The position numbers were made by a program, and so were the translations under genes. 54,919 nt of DNA from Hyphomicrobiaceae bacterium (GTDB lineage: Bacteria > Pseudomonadota > Alphaproteobacteria > Rhizobiales > Hyphomicrobiaceae): NCBI GenBank assembly GCA_021730785.1, contig JAKFWF010000036.1:1-54919 (forward strand). The letters are read 5' to 3'. The notes below the pieces were generated by a model. That model searched no databases. It was given only the letters and a program-made list of their open reading frames with translations, and was not told the origin of the DNA. Positions 29,287 to 37,904 of this stretch are shown here, piece by piece (position 1 is the stretch's first letter; the number at the start of each line of letters is the position of its first letter).

Positions 29287-29697
29287 TCAGGATTCGCCCG
29301 CGAGAACCTGGCTTGCCACACTGATATACTTTCGCCCGGCTTCCTTGGCGAGATCAACTGCTTTGACGAGGTCGGTCTCGGCCCGGACGCTCGCGAGCTT
29401 GATCAGCATGGGTAGGTTGACGCCGGCGATCACTTCGACGCGTGCCTCATCCATGATGGAGATCGACAGATTGGAGGGAGTGCCGCCGAACATGTCGGTC
29501 AGCAGCACGACGCCGCCACCACCGTCGGCACGGCGCACGGCATCGAGAATGTCGCGGCGGCGCAGTTCCATGTCGTCTTCAGGACCGATCGAGACGGTCT
29601 CGAGCAACGACTGGGCGCCCACGACATGCTCGAGGGCTGCGCGAAACTCATTCGCCAACCCACCGTGCGTGACGATGACAAGGCCAATCATCGGCAT
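29287..29697 (-). CDS. PTS EIIA component of the mannose type
   Basis: This 136-residue protein is a stand-alone mannose-family EIIA: MPMIGLVIVTHGGLANEF with the active His11, then the LLTDMFGGTPSNLS motif. No IIB domain or membrane components are linked, which is the usual state of the alphaproteobacterial regulatory PTS. It accepts phosphate from HPr and is thought to signal by its phosphorylation state. ATG at 29697 (or 29691) is the natural family start; the frame extends far upstream without support. It is 161 bp downstream of hprK. Confidence 0.93.
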   Translation of the reverse strand: MPMIGLVIVTHGGLANEFRAALEHVVGAQSLLETVSIGPEDDMELRRRDILDAVRRADGGGGVVLLTDMFGGTPSNLSISIMDEARVEVIAGVNLPMLIKLASVRAETDLVKAVDLAKEAGRKYISVASQVLAGES

Positions 29698-29858
29698 CCC
29701 GATATTCCCAATTCTGGAAGACACTGCTTCTGCAGCACCGGCAAGCCTGTGCGAATGAGTGCCCCGGCGTCCCCTAAAGTCCAGTATGGATGGCAAGGCT
29801 TGCCTGCGTCCGCAAGAGAAATTCTGCCACGATCCGCACTTCAAATCTGACCAGTCCC

Positions 29859-30365
29859 TCAAAGACCGGTATCACATGATCCGGCCTCGCGGGCGCAATT
29901 CTGCAGGTGCAGCAACAGTTTCAGGGCACTCGAGACCTCGAACGGCGCCAGTTCGAGGAGGGGCAGCACAACCCCATGGATCTCGCACTGTTGCGGTTCG
30001 GGCATGCGTTCGACCGCGGCCGGGGGTACGAGGTCAACCACGAGCACCAGCCGCGCCTCGACTACCGCCGGTACTGCGACGATGCCGATGCCGCGCACTT
30101 CGAGCCGGCCGAAGAGTGTCGCCGGGGCCGAAGCGATCAGGTGACGCGTGCCTGCCGCATCGCCGCCGCCCAGCCTGATGATCACCTGGTCATCGGCAAC
30201 CAGACCCGCAGCGGTCGTGATCAAGCCGCCGGGCGCGACGCCAAGACAGCGCAGCGCCAGATCGGATTTGCCGCTGCCCGAGGAGCCGCGGATCAGGGCC
30301 GCAGCCCGGCCGAGCGCCAGTGCCGTGCCGTGAATGAGGGGCGGACGCGGCTCTGCATTCGGCAT
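29859..30365 (-). CDS. hprK: HPr kinase/phosphorylase, short alphaproteobacterial form
   Basis: This 168-residue protein corresponds to the catalytic domain only; Gram-positive HprK is about 310 residues with an extra N-terminal domain. The P-loop RGSSGSGKSDLAL is at about 26-38, followed by LVADDQVIIR and the HprK signature LEVRGIGIV. It phosphorylates or dephosphorylates Ser51 of HPr. ATG at 30365 was chosen because the family starts near IHGTALALG; the longer frame overlaps chvG. It begins 10 bp after chvG ends, so sensing by ChvG and HPr control are probably cotranscribed. Confidence 0.93.
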   Translation of the reverse strand: MPNAEPRPPLIHGTALALGRAAALIRGSSGSGKSDLALRCLGVAPGGLITTAAGLVADDQVIIRLGGGDAAGTRHLIASAPATLFGRLEVRGIGIVAVPAVVEARLVLVVDLVPPAAVERMPEPQQCEIHGVVLPLLELAPFEVSSALKLLLHLQNCAREAGSCDTGL

Positions 30366-30375
30366 CCGGTCCAAC

Positions 30376-32235
30376 TTACGTTCGACGAACGCGGTTTGCC
30401 AACGTCCGCTGGGCCTGCCCAAGGGCCTGCGACGCGGGCAGCTGCACCACGAAGCGGGCGCCGATCCGCGCGCCGCTGGTGCCGTCGGCGAAGCGGTTCT
30501 CAGCCCACACCTTGCCGCCGTGCGCACGCACGATCTCGCGCGAGATCGAAAGTCCAAGGCCGGAATTCGTGCCGCGACTGCTGTAGGCGGTCGGACGGTA
30601 GGTATAGAACCGATCGAACACGGTCTCGAGCTTGTTGTCGTCGATCCCGGGCCCTTGATCCTCGACCCCGATTTCGACCTGTGGACCGCGGCGCTGCAGG
30701 ATCACCTTGACGGCACCATCATCGGGCGAAAACGACAAGGCATTGTCGATCAGGTTGGTCATCACTTGCGAAATGCGCCCCTCGTGCCCCTCAACGACCA
30801 GGGCCCGGTCGGCACTCGAGGTGGCGATGTCGATGCTGATCGTCTTCGACGTATCACTCAGGATATCGCGAAACGTCGCGACGATGCCGCTCGTGACAGC
30901 GCTGAGATCGACCGGCTCGGTCTGCTGCAGGGCAAGCTCGGCATCGAGCCGCGACGCATTCGATACGTCGGTGATCAGCCGGTTGAGCCGTTTGATCTCG
31001 ACCTGGATCTGGGCGACGAGTTGGTTACGCTGTTCGTCGGTCTTGGCATAGACGAGGCTTTCGGCGGTGGAGCGCGCGGCGGTGAGGGGATTTTTCAGCT
31101 CGTGCGCCACATCGGCGGCGAACTTCTCGCTGGCCTCGATCCGCCGGTACAGCGCCGCCGTCATCGCCCGGAAGGCCTGGGCCATCTGCCCAACCTCGTC
31201 GGTGCGGCCTGGAAACTCGGGGATCTCCTGGCGCGCTGTGATGTTATGGCTGACGTGCTCGGCCGCCGCCGACAGCCGCTGCATGGGACCAGCAACCGTG
31301 CGGGCGAGCAGTGTCGAAGCCAGGATCGTTGCCAGCAGGGCCAGCGCACCGATCGAGAAGATGGCCTTGCGCTCGGCAAACAGGATGTTGTCGATCTCGC
31401 CGGGCTTGGTCGACAGCAACAGCACACCGAGCGTCGTGTTCTGTCGCCGGATCGGAGCTGCAATCGAGACGATCTGCTGGCGATCGTTGGTCAGCAGCAC
31501 CATGGCCGCGGTGTTGCCGCTGTTGAACGCCTCGCGCACCTGCGGATACGTCGTGCCGCTAGCTGTGCCGATTTCCTGATACACTGGCAGGCCGGCGCCG
31601 TTCAGCACCTCGGTGATCCGCGTCCATGTCGTGCGTGCCTTCGGCTTGTCGGCCGGTACCGGCTCGTTCCGCGCGGTCTGCCCGCGCTGCAGCATCTGGG
31701 CGCTGTCGACGATGAGCGCCCCGTCGCGGGTATAAATCCGCGCCCGCACGTTTTTCGTCCGCTGCATCAGGCGGCGCAACACCGGCGTGACCACCTCAGG
31801 CTTGATCGCCTGGTCGATCGAGGCAAACCCATCGTTGCGAAACGGAATCTTGCCGCCCTCGATCTCTGGCAGCTTGTCGGGATCGAGAACCACCTGATTG
31901 CCGCGTTCCACCGCATTCGACGCGATGCCCGCGGCGATGATCTCGCCCTGGGCGATCAGGCTTTCACGCTTGGCATCGATCAGCCACTTGTTATGCTTGC
32001 TCAGCAGCAGAATGCCGAAGATCAGGACCGCAAGGCCGACAATGTTGGCCAAGAAGATGCGGCGCGACAGACTTGCGCCGAAAAACCGCGCGATCCAAGT
32101 GTTGTGCAAGCGCTGCAGCAGCTTGCGCACCCCCGCCCCGACCGGCGACAGCACATGAACTGCTCCGCGTGCGATCTCCAGCCCCGTGTCGACGAGACCC
32201 CGTGGGCCAGCTCGCGGCCCGCTGTCGAGCGCCAT
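30376..32235 (-). CDS. chvG: Sensor histidine kinase ChvG/ExoS
   Basis: This 619-residue protein has one transmembrane helix at about 60-78, a periplasmic sensor of about 210 residues, a second helix at about 292-312, a HAMP domain, HisKA with His378 in FAADVAHELKNPLT and a HATPase domain (QVMTNLIDNALSF, VEDQGPGID, GTNSGLGLSISREIV). Order and neighbours identify the ChvG/ExoS kinase, which responds to acid and envelope stress and in rhizobia is held in check by the periplasmic ExoR. ExoR is not in the window. chvI lies 20 bp upstream and hprK 10 bp downstream. Confidence 0.95.
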   Translation of the reverse strand: MALDSGPRAGPRGLVDTGLEIARGAVHVLSPVGAGVRKLLQRLHNTWIARFFGASLSRRIFLANIVGLAVLIFGILLLSKHNKWLIDAKRESLIAQGEIIAAGIASNAVERGNQVVLDPDKLPEIEGGKIPFRNDGFASIDQAIKPEVVTPVLRRLMQRTKNVRARIYTRDGALIVDSAQMLQRGQTARNEPVPADKPKARTTWTRITEVLNGAGLPVYQEIGTASGTTYPQVREAFNSGNTAAMVLLTNDRQQIVSIAAPIRRQNTTLGVLLLSTKPGEIDNILFAERKAIFSIGALALLATILASTLLARTVAGPMQRLSAAAEHVSHNITARQEIPEFPGRTDEVGQMAQAFRAMTAALYRRIEASEKFAADVAHELKNPLTAARSTAESLVYAKTDEQRNQLVAQIQVEIKRLNRLITDVSNASRLDAELALQQTEPVDLSAVTSGIVATFRDILSDTSKTISIDIATSSADRALVVEGHEGRISQVMTNLIDNALSFSPDDGAVKVILQRRGPQVEIGVEDQGPGIDDNKLETVFDRFYTYRPTAYSSRGTNSGLGLSISREIVRAHGGKVWAENRFADGTSGARIGARFVVQLPASQALGQAQRTLANRVRRT

Positions 32236-32255
32236 GCTGTATGCCTTTTGCGACT

Positions 32256-32963
32256 TCAGGCTTCCTTGAAGCGATAGCCGACGCCGTACAGCGTCTCGAT
32301 GACATCGAAGTCATCATCGGCCTGCTTGAACTTCTTGCGCAACCGCTTGATGTGGCTGTCGATCGTCCGATCGTCGACATAGACCTGATCGTCATAGGCC
32401 GCGTCCATCAGCGCATCGCGCGTCTTGACGACGCCGGGTCGGGTCGCCAGTGCCTGCAGGATCAGGAATTCGGTCACGGTCAGCGTCACGGGACGATTGT
32501 CCCAATGGCAGGTATGGCGCTCGGGATCGAGCTTCAGCTTGCCGCGCTCCAGAATCCGTGCGGCTTCGGTCGGTGCGCCCTGCCCGTCCTTGGGTGCAAA
32601 GCGCCGCAGAATGGCGCGCACTCGCTCTACGACCAGACGGAGCGAGAACGGCTTGGCAATATAGTCGTCGGCGCCCATCTTGAGACCGAACAACTCGTCG
32701 ATCTCCTCGTCCTTGGAGGTGAGGAAGATGACCGGCATATCGGAGGTCTGGCGCACGCGGCGCAGCAGCTCCATGCCGTCCATGCGCGGCATCTTGATGT
32801 CGAAGATGCCAAGGTCGGCCGGCTCCTCGGTCAACGCCTCGAGGGCTTCGACGCCGTCGTTGTAGGTGCGGACCTTGTAGCCTTCGGCTTCCAGCGCCGC
32901 ACGCAGCGGTGTCAAGATGTTGCGCTCGTCATCGACGAGAACCACCGTGCTTTTCTCTTTCAT
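32256..32963 (-). CDS. chvI: Response regulator ChvI (OmpR/PhoB type)
   Basis: This 235-residue protein has a receiver domain with the acidic pair VDDE near the N-terminus, phospho-acceptor Asp55 in [12 protein letters not shown] and Lys in [10 protein letters not shown], followed by a winged-helix DNA-binding domain ([42 protein letters not shown]). It is the partner of ChvG. ATG at 32963 is preferred over a GTG one codon upstream. It heads the minus-strand unit chvI-chvG-hprK-EIIA-HPr and is divergent from the HugZ-like gene and pckA, the usual arrangement with pckA nearby. Confidence 0.96.
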   Translation of the reverse strand: MKEKSTVVLVDDERNILTPLRAALEAEGYKVRTYNDGVEALEALTEEPADLGIFDIKMPRMDGMELLRRVRQTSDMPVIFLTSKDEEIDELFGLKMGADDYIAKPFSLRLVVERVRAILRRFAPKDGQGAPTEAARILERGKLKLDPERHTCHWDNRPVTLTVTEFLILQALATRPGVVKTRDALMDAAYDDQVYVDDRTIDSHIKRLRKKFKQADDDFDVIETLYGVGYRFKEA

Positions 32964-33124
32964 CACCCTTTGCCCCCGGCGGCCATCAACCTGCCGCGCT
33001 CTATGGTTTCAACTTGTGCGAAATGTGGCACGTCACGTTTATGTCTGGGCACCGCTGAATGGCGGCTGAATGGAAACGAATAGGGCAAGAGCCCGACAAC
33101 AGCAAGTCGAGCGGAGGCGCGAGC

Positions 33125-33598
33125 ATGGGAAACACTCAGCCACATGAAGCACGTGCGGCAGCACTCGTCGATGCACGCTCGTCGATTGTGCAAGCGCGCA
33201 CGGCGGCACTTGCGACCATCGACCGGCAGTCGGCCGGCCCCTACGTCTCCCTTGTCGCCGTCGCAGCCTTGCCCGATTGCACACCGGTGCTGCTGCTGTC
33301 CGCCCTGGCCCGGCACACGCGCAACCTCGCAGCCGATCGGCGAGCGAGCTTGTTGTTCTGCAGCGATCTGGCCGGGGCTGCCCCCCTGGCGGCTGCTCGC
33401 GTCACGGTGATCGGTTTTCTTGAGTCGACCAAGGATCCGGTGGCATGCGAGGTCTATCTCGCCCACCATCCCGCGGCCGAGGAATACGCAGGCTTTGGCG
33501 ACTTTCAGTTCTATCGCCTCACCCCAGCATCTGCCCATTTCATCGGCGGCTTCGGCCGAATCATCGAACTTGCCGGCGACGACCTGACGGGTGCTTGA
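33125..33598 (+). CDS. HugZ-like FMN-binding protein (pyridoxamine 5'-phosphate oxidase fold), short form
   Basis: This 157-residue protein is a split-barrel flavin-binding domain. ALATIDRQSAGPYVSLVAVAAL and the SALARHTRNLAADRRASLLF stretch are typical of HugZ and related haem oxygenases; later the tyrosine-rich FYRLTPASAHFIGGFGR closes the domain. Full-length HugZ-type proteins in this class often carry an additional C-terminal DUF2470 domain of about 80 residues, which is absent here. The function could be haem degradation or flavin storage. ATG at 33125 has GGAGG seven bases upstream. It is divergent from chvI and 202 bp ahead of pckA on the same strand. Confidence 0.85.
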   Translation: MGNTQPHEARAAALVDARSSIVQARTAALATIDRQSAGPYVSLVAVAALPDCTPVLLLSALARHTRNLAADRRASLLFCSDLAGAAPLAAARVTVIGFLESTKDPVACEVYLAHHPAAEEYAGFGDFQFYRLTPASAHFIGGFGRIIELAGDDLTGA

Positions 33599-33800
33599 GC
33601 GTTTACCATGGCGACACACGGCCGGCTCCTGATCGCCGCAACGTATACATAGACGTGGTTTTTAATTGTTTTTCCTCTGGCTATGGCTGCCATGTCGGCG
33701 ACCGCTGGCACAATAGTGCTTGAAGTCAGGGTTTTACTCGCCCTAACAGTGGCGGCTCTGCGCTCAACCGCCCGTGCCGTGCCCGGGACAATCGACGACG

Positions 33801-35399
33801 ATGGACCAGACCATGATCACCGAGACATTCCCGCTCACTGCCGCCGGCAAAGTGCATCACAACAACAATCTTGTGGAGCTCATCGAGTTTGCTGTCCGGC
33901 GTGCCGAGGGCCGTCTCGCCAGTACCGGCGCCTTCGTCGTCGAGACCGGCGCGCACACCGGCCGCTCGCCGAACGACAAGTTCACCGTGCGCGATACGAC
34001 CACCGAGAGCACGTTATGGTGGGACAACAACAAGGCCATCACGCCCGTGCAATTCGAGGCGCTGCTTGCCGACTTCAAGGCACACGCCCGCACCCGTGAC
34101 CTGTTCGTGCAAGATCTGTTCGCTGGCGCCGATCAGTCGGCCCGCCTCAACACCCGGGTGTTCTGCGAATATGCTTGGCACGCGGGCTTCATCCGCAACA
34201 TGCTGCGGCGCCCGGACAAGGCGGACCTTGCCGGCTTCAAGCCGGAGTTCACGGTCGTCAATCTGCCAAGTTTCAGGGCAGATCCCGCCCGCCACGGCGC
34301 GCGCACCGAGACCATCATCGCCTGCGACTTCACCCGCCGCCTCGTTCTCATCGGCGGCTCGAGCTACGCGGGCGAAACCAAGAAATCGGTGTTTTCGTTC
34401 CTCAATTTCCACCTCCCCTCCCGCGATGTGATGCCGATGCACTGCTCGGCCAACGTCGGCCAGGACGGCGATTCGGCCATATTCTTCGGCCTGTCCGGCA
34501 CCGGCAAGACCACTTTGTCCGCCGATCCCAAACGTGTGTTGCTGGGCGACGACGAGCATGGCTGGTCGAGCCGCGGCATTTTCAATTTCGAAGGCGGCTG
34601 CTATGCTAAGACCATCCGCCTGTCGGCCGAAGCCGAGCCGCAGATCTGGGATGCCTCGAACCGCTTCGGCGCCGTCCTCGAAAACGTCATCCTCAAGCCC
34701 GACACTGCCGCGCCCGATTTCAACGACGGCCGCCTGACCGAAAACACGCGCTCCTGCTACCCGTTGGATTTCATTTCGAATGCGTCCGACACCGGCATCG
34801 CCGGCCACCCCAAGAATATCGTCATGCTGACCGCCGATGCCTTCGGCGTGATGCCGCCGATCGCGCGGCTGACGCCGGCACAGGCGATGTACCACTTCCT
34901 GTCGGGCTACACGGCCAAGGTCGCCGGCACCGAAAAGGGCATGGGCGCCGAGCCGCAGGCCACGTTCTCGACCTGTTTCGGCGCGCCATTCATGCCGCGC
35001 CATCCGAGTGTCTACGGCAATATGCTGCGCCGCCTGATCGCCGACCACAACGTCGATTGCTGGCTGGTCAACACGGGCTGGACCGGCGGCAAGTTCGGCG
35101 TTGGCAGCCGCATGCCCATCAAGGCGACGCGCGCCCTGGTCGACGCGGCCCTGTCGGGTACCCTGAAGACGCAGGCCATGCGCACCGACCCTCTGTTTGG
35201 CTTCCAGGTGCCGTTGGCGCTGGCCGGCGTCGATCCGAAAATCCTCAAGCCGCGTGACACCTGGGCCGATGCCGCGGCCTACGACGCACAGGCACAGGCG
35301 CTGGTCGACATGTTCACGAAGAACTTCGCCAAGTTCGAAGCTCACGTCGATGCCGACGTGAAGGCTGCAGCGCCCGCCATGAAGCAGGCGGCGGAGTAG
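33801..35399 (+). CDS. pckA: Phosphoenolpyruvate carboxykinase (ATP)
   Basis: This 532-residue enzyme converts oxaloacetate and ATP to phosphoenolpyruvate, CO2 and ADP, the entry to gluconeogenesis from C4 acids. Visible motifs are [13 protein letters not shown] near the N-terminus, the PCK-specific [23 protein letters not shown] with its P-loop (kinase-1a), GDDEHGW (kinase-2) and the adenine-binding [15 protein letters not shown] at 33801 and ATG at 33813 are both possible and neither has a strong ribosome binding site. A perfect terminator follows. The position next to chvI matches rhizobial genomes, where ChvI and the regulatory PTS affect pckA expression. Confidence 0.97.
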   Translation: MDQTMITETFPLTAAGKVHHNNNLVELIEFAVRRAEGRLASTGAFVVETGAHTGRSPNDKFTVRDTTTESTLWWDNNKAITPVQFEALLADFKAHARTRDLFVQDLFAGADQSARLNTRVFCEYAWHAGFIRNMLRRPDKADLAGFKPEFTVVNLPSFRADPARHGARTETIIACDFTRRLVLIGGSSYAGETKKSVFSFLNFHLPSRDVMPMHCSANVGQDGDSAIFFGLSGTGKTTLSADPKRVLLGDDEHGWSSRGIFNFEGGCYAKTIRLSAEAEPQIWDASNRFGAVLENVILKPDTAAPDFNDGRLTENTRSCYPLDFISNASDTGIAGHPKNIVMLTADAFGVMPPIARLTPAQAMYHFLSGYTAKVAGTEKGMGAEPQATFSTCFGAPFMPRHPSVYGNMLRRLIADHNVDCWLVNTGWTGGKFGVGSRMPIKATRALVDAALSGTLKTQAMRTDPLFGFQVPLALAGVDPKILKPRDTWADAAAYDAQAQALVDMFTKNFAKFEAHVDADVKAAAPAMKQAAE

Positions 35400-35453
35400 G
35401 GCTCGGTCGCGCCGCGGATCGGCGCAACGATCCCAATCGGCACCTACGATCAA

Positions 35454-35483
35454 GGGCGGCTCGGGAACCCCGAGCCGCCCTTT
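35454..35483 (+). terminator. Rho-independent terminator of pckA
   Basis: A perfect 12-base stem GGGCGGCTCGGG / CCCGAGCCGCCC with a three-base loop ends in TTT. It lies 54 bp after the pckA stop and 30 bp before the end of the convergent fasciclin gene. Confidence 0.9.
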
Positions 35484-35513
35484 GTCATGTTTGCCTATGG
35501 AAGTGCGCCGGGT

Positions 35514-36299
35514 TCAGGGCTTCTTCGGCGCCACGGGCGCGGCCGGAGCGGCAGGCGCCGCACCAACTGCGGGGGCAGCAGGCGTTGCTGCAGCAGGGGC
35601 TGCCGGAGCCGGCGCCGCAGGTGTCACGGCAGCCTTGGCCTTGGCGGCGGCATCCTTGGCCGCTTCGGTCGCCTTGGCGGCCGCATTCTTCACGGCCGTC
35701 GAGGCCTTGCCAAGCGCGTCCTTGGCAGCAGCAGCAGCCTTTCCAGCCGCGGCCAGCGCCTTGTCCTTGGCTGCTTCGGCAGCCATGGCAAGCTGCGTCT
35801 TGCGCGGGATGATCACCTTGTCGATGACATGAATGATGCCGTTCGATGCCTTCACGTCGGTGCTTGTCACCTTGGCGCCGGACACGATCACGCCCTCGCG
35901 GATGTCGACGTTGACGTTCGCGCCCTGGACCGACTTGATGCCGAAAACCTTGGCCTTGGCATTAGCGATACGCGCGGCGTCATACTTGCCCGGCACCACG
36001 TGGTAGGTGAGGATCGAGGTCAGGCGCTTCTTGTTTTCGGGCTTCAACAGGCTTTCGACCGTGCCGGCGGGCAGCTTCTTGAATGCTTCATCGGTCGGCG
36101 CGAACACGGTGAAAGGCCCCTTGCCCTTCAGGGTTTCGGCCAGGCCGGCAGCCTTCACCGCGGCGACAAGCGTCGAGAAATCTTTGTTGGCGGCCGCCGT
36201 ATCGACGATATCTTTGTCCTGGGCGAACGCCGGCAGGGCAGCCAGGGCCAAGGGTGCGGCGAGGGTGAGCGCCACAATGGCGCGGCGAAGAGTGCTCAT
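35514..36299 (-). CDS. Exported fasciclin (FAS1) protein with a histone-H1-like tail
   Basis: This 261-residue protein has a signal peptide (about 1-26, ending PAFAQ) and one FAS1 domain (about 27-168) with the family motifs [25 protein letters not shown] and [16 protein letters not shown]1 proteins mediate adhesion or act in the periplasm. From about 175 to the end it changes into an Ala/Lys-rich helix region (repeats such as [15 protein letters not shown] and [17 protein letters not shown]) and then an Ala/Pro-rich stretch. The composition resembles histone H1 or bacterial AlgP-type tails, but the signal peptide argues for the envelope, where the tail may bind anionic polymers. ATG at 36299 has GGAGG upstream. 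It follows pyrE on the same strand after 130 bp. Confidence 0.9.
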   Translation of the reverse strand: MSTLRRAIVALTLAAPLALAALPAFAQDKDIVDTAAANKDFSTLVAAVKAAGLAETLKGKGPFTVFAPTDEAFKKLPAGTVESLLKPENKKRLTSILTYHVVPGKYDAARIANAKAKVFGIKSVQGANVNVDIREGVIVSGAKVTSTDVKASNGIIHVIDKVIIPRKTQLAMAAEAAKDKALAAAGKAAAAAKDALGKASTAVKNAAAKATEAAKDAAAKAKAAVTPAAPAPAAPAAATPAAPAVGAAPAAPAAPVAPKKP

Positions 36300-36429
36300 G
36301 AATTCCTCCATTGGATCGACCTCATACGCGAATGCTTGCGCGTCGCCCGCTTCGCCTAACTCATGTGCGAGCAATAGTCCAATGAAGTCACAGTATTGGA
36401 TAATTCTGTTGACGTAGCACGACAAACGG

Positions 36430-37005
36430 TCACAGGAAGTCGCTCAGACTTAAGATCGGTGCGTAAGTATAGCCAGCATCTCGAATAATCTCGGCCGCAC
36501 CTTCCTGCCGATCGACGATGGTCACGATGCGGGCGACCGTCGCGCCTTCCGCTTCGACGGCCTTGCAAGCCTTGAGCGGGGATCCACCCGTAGTTGTGGT
36601 GTCTTCGAGGATGACAACGCGCCGTCCCTTAATGGTTTCGCCGCGCACAAGTCCTTCGATCAAGCTCTTGGTACCGTGCTCCTTCACGGCCTTGCGCACG
36701 AAGAACGCCGGCAGCGGCCGACCGCGGGTGAAACTCATCGCGGCGGCGGCGGCCGCCATCGGGATCGCACCGACCTCAAGCCCTCCGATGGCATCGACGT
36801 CGATGCCGTCAAGCGCATCGACCACCAGGTTGCCGATCAGGTACGCGCCTTCAGGATCGAGCATGGTCGGCTTCAGGTTGAAATAGAAATTCGACGTGCG
36901 TCCCGAAGCGAGCCTGATCTCGACTCCAGTAAAGTACGACCGCCGCTTGATGATCTCGATCAGGCGGGCGCGATCGGCGGCGGGCGAGCGAGGGGCGCTG
37001 TTCAT
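36430..37005 (-). CDS. pyrE: Orotate phosphoribosyltransferase
   Basis: This 191-residue enzyme converts orotate and PRPP to orotidine 5'-monophosphate in pyrimidine synthesis. The PRPP loop is [19 protein letters not shown] and the substrate stretch [10 protein letters not shown] is near the N-terminus. The flexible loop [16 protein letters not shown] carries the catalytic Lys. ATG at 37005 ([11 protein letters not shown]) has GGAG upstream; the frame continues to 37071 without support. It is divergent from the redoxin gene. Confidence 0.96.
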   Translation of the reverse strand: MNSAPRSPAADRARLIEIIKRRSYFTGVEIRLASGRTSNFYFNLKPTMLDPEGAYLIGNLVVDALDGIDVDAIGGLEVGAIPMAAAAAAMSFTRGRPLPAFFVRKAVKEHGTKSLIEGLVRGETIKGRRVVILEDTTTTGGSPLKACKAVEAEGATVARIVTIVDRQEGAAEIIRDAGYTYAPILSLSDFL

Positions 37006-37130
37006 GACGTCGGCTCCAAAGGCAACGAACTTGTGGCCGGCAGGAATCGCGCCTCGGCCGCGCAGCGTCAAGCCGCCTGTTGATGATGTGCTTGAGGTCG
37101 CAGGCGTCCCAGGGCTAAGTCATGTGAACA

Positions 37131-37844
37131 ATGGGCTCCGCCACAATGAGGTTTGCCGCCATGTTCAACCCGGAAAAGCCGCCTGAATTGGCCGTCGAAG
37201 CCTGGATCAACACCACACAGCCGCTGACGCTCGCCAAGCTCAGGGGCCGCGTCGTCATCCTGCTGGCCTTCCAGATGCTGTGTCCCGGCTGCGTGAGCCA
37301 TGCCCTGCCACAGGCGCGCAAGCTCAGCCAGTGCTTCGACGACGACGAGGTGGCGGTGATTGGCCTGCACACCGTGTTCGAGCACCACGAGGTCATGACA
37401 CTCGACGCGCTGAAGGCGTTCAACCACGAATACCGCTGGCCGTTTCCCATCGCGGTCGACAAGGCGAACGGCCGCGGTCTGCCTCTCACCATGCAGGCCT
37501 ACGAGATGCGCGGCACGCCGACCCTATTGCTGTTCGACCGCCAGGGCCGGTTGCGGCGGCATTATCTCGGCCAGGTCGACGATCTGCGGGTCGCCGCCGA
37601 GATCATGAGCCTCGCCATCGAGGACAAGGATGCCTCACGCGAGATGTCGGTTGCGATCGAGCGCAAGCTGGCGGCCGTGCTGGTGGAGCCGAACGCCCAC
37701 GGTCATGCCGGCCACGATCACGCCCACGACCATGTCCATGGCGATGAGTGCGGCTGCGGGCACGACCATGGTCATGAGCACGCGCACGATCATGCGCCGC
37801 CTGCGGCGGCGACACCCGGCAAAGCGAAGCCGAGGGGCAAGTAG
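37131..37844 (+). CDS. Thioredoxin-fold redoxin with a His-rich metal-binding tail
   Basis: This 237-residue protein has an AhpC/TSA-TlpA-like redoxin domain (about 15-165) with an active CPGC in LLAFQMLCPGCVSHALPQ and the cis-Pro motif RGTPTLLLFDRQG. No signal peptide is seen, so it is probably cytoplasmic. After a linker, residues about 185-225 contain around 15 His in a pattern of HGHAGHDHAHDH and CGCGHDHGHEHAHDH, which would bind Ni, Zn, Co or Cu. The tail ends Pro/Lys-rich. Possible start codons at 37131, 37146 and 37161 cannot be separated by ribosome binding sites. It may couple a peroxiredoxin or reductase to metal storage or delivery. putA follows after 60 bp. Confidence 0.82.
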   Translation: MGSATMRFAAMFNPEKPPELAVEAWINTTQPLTLAKLRGRVVILLAFQMLCPGCVSHALPQARKLSQCFDDDEVAVIGLHTVFEHHEVMTLDALKAFNHEYRWPFPIAVDKANGRGLPLTMQAYEMRGTPTLLLFDRQGRLRRHYLGQVDDLRVAAEIMSLAIEDKDASREMSVAIERKLAAVLVEPNAHGHAGHDHAHDHVHGDECGCGHDHGHEHAHDHAPPAAATPGKAKPRGK

Positions 37845-37904
37845 CCAACTGTTTTGCTGCACGCCACCTGATTGAACCTCAACCGACGGGCGGAGCTTTT
37901 GGCC

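Noticed and set aside
34014-35453. Minus-strand open frame (479 codons) opposite pckA
   Set aside because: Antisense to an intact phosphoenolpyruvate carboxykinase with all motifs; composition is that of a shadow frame.
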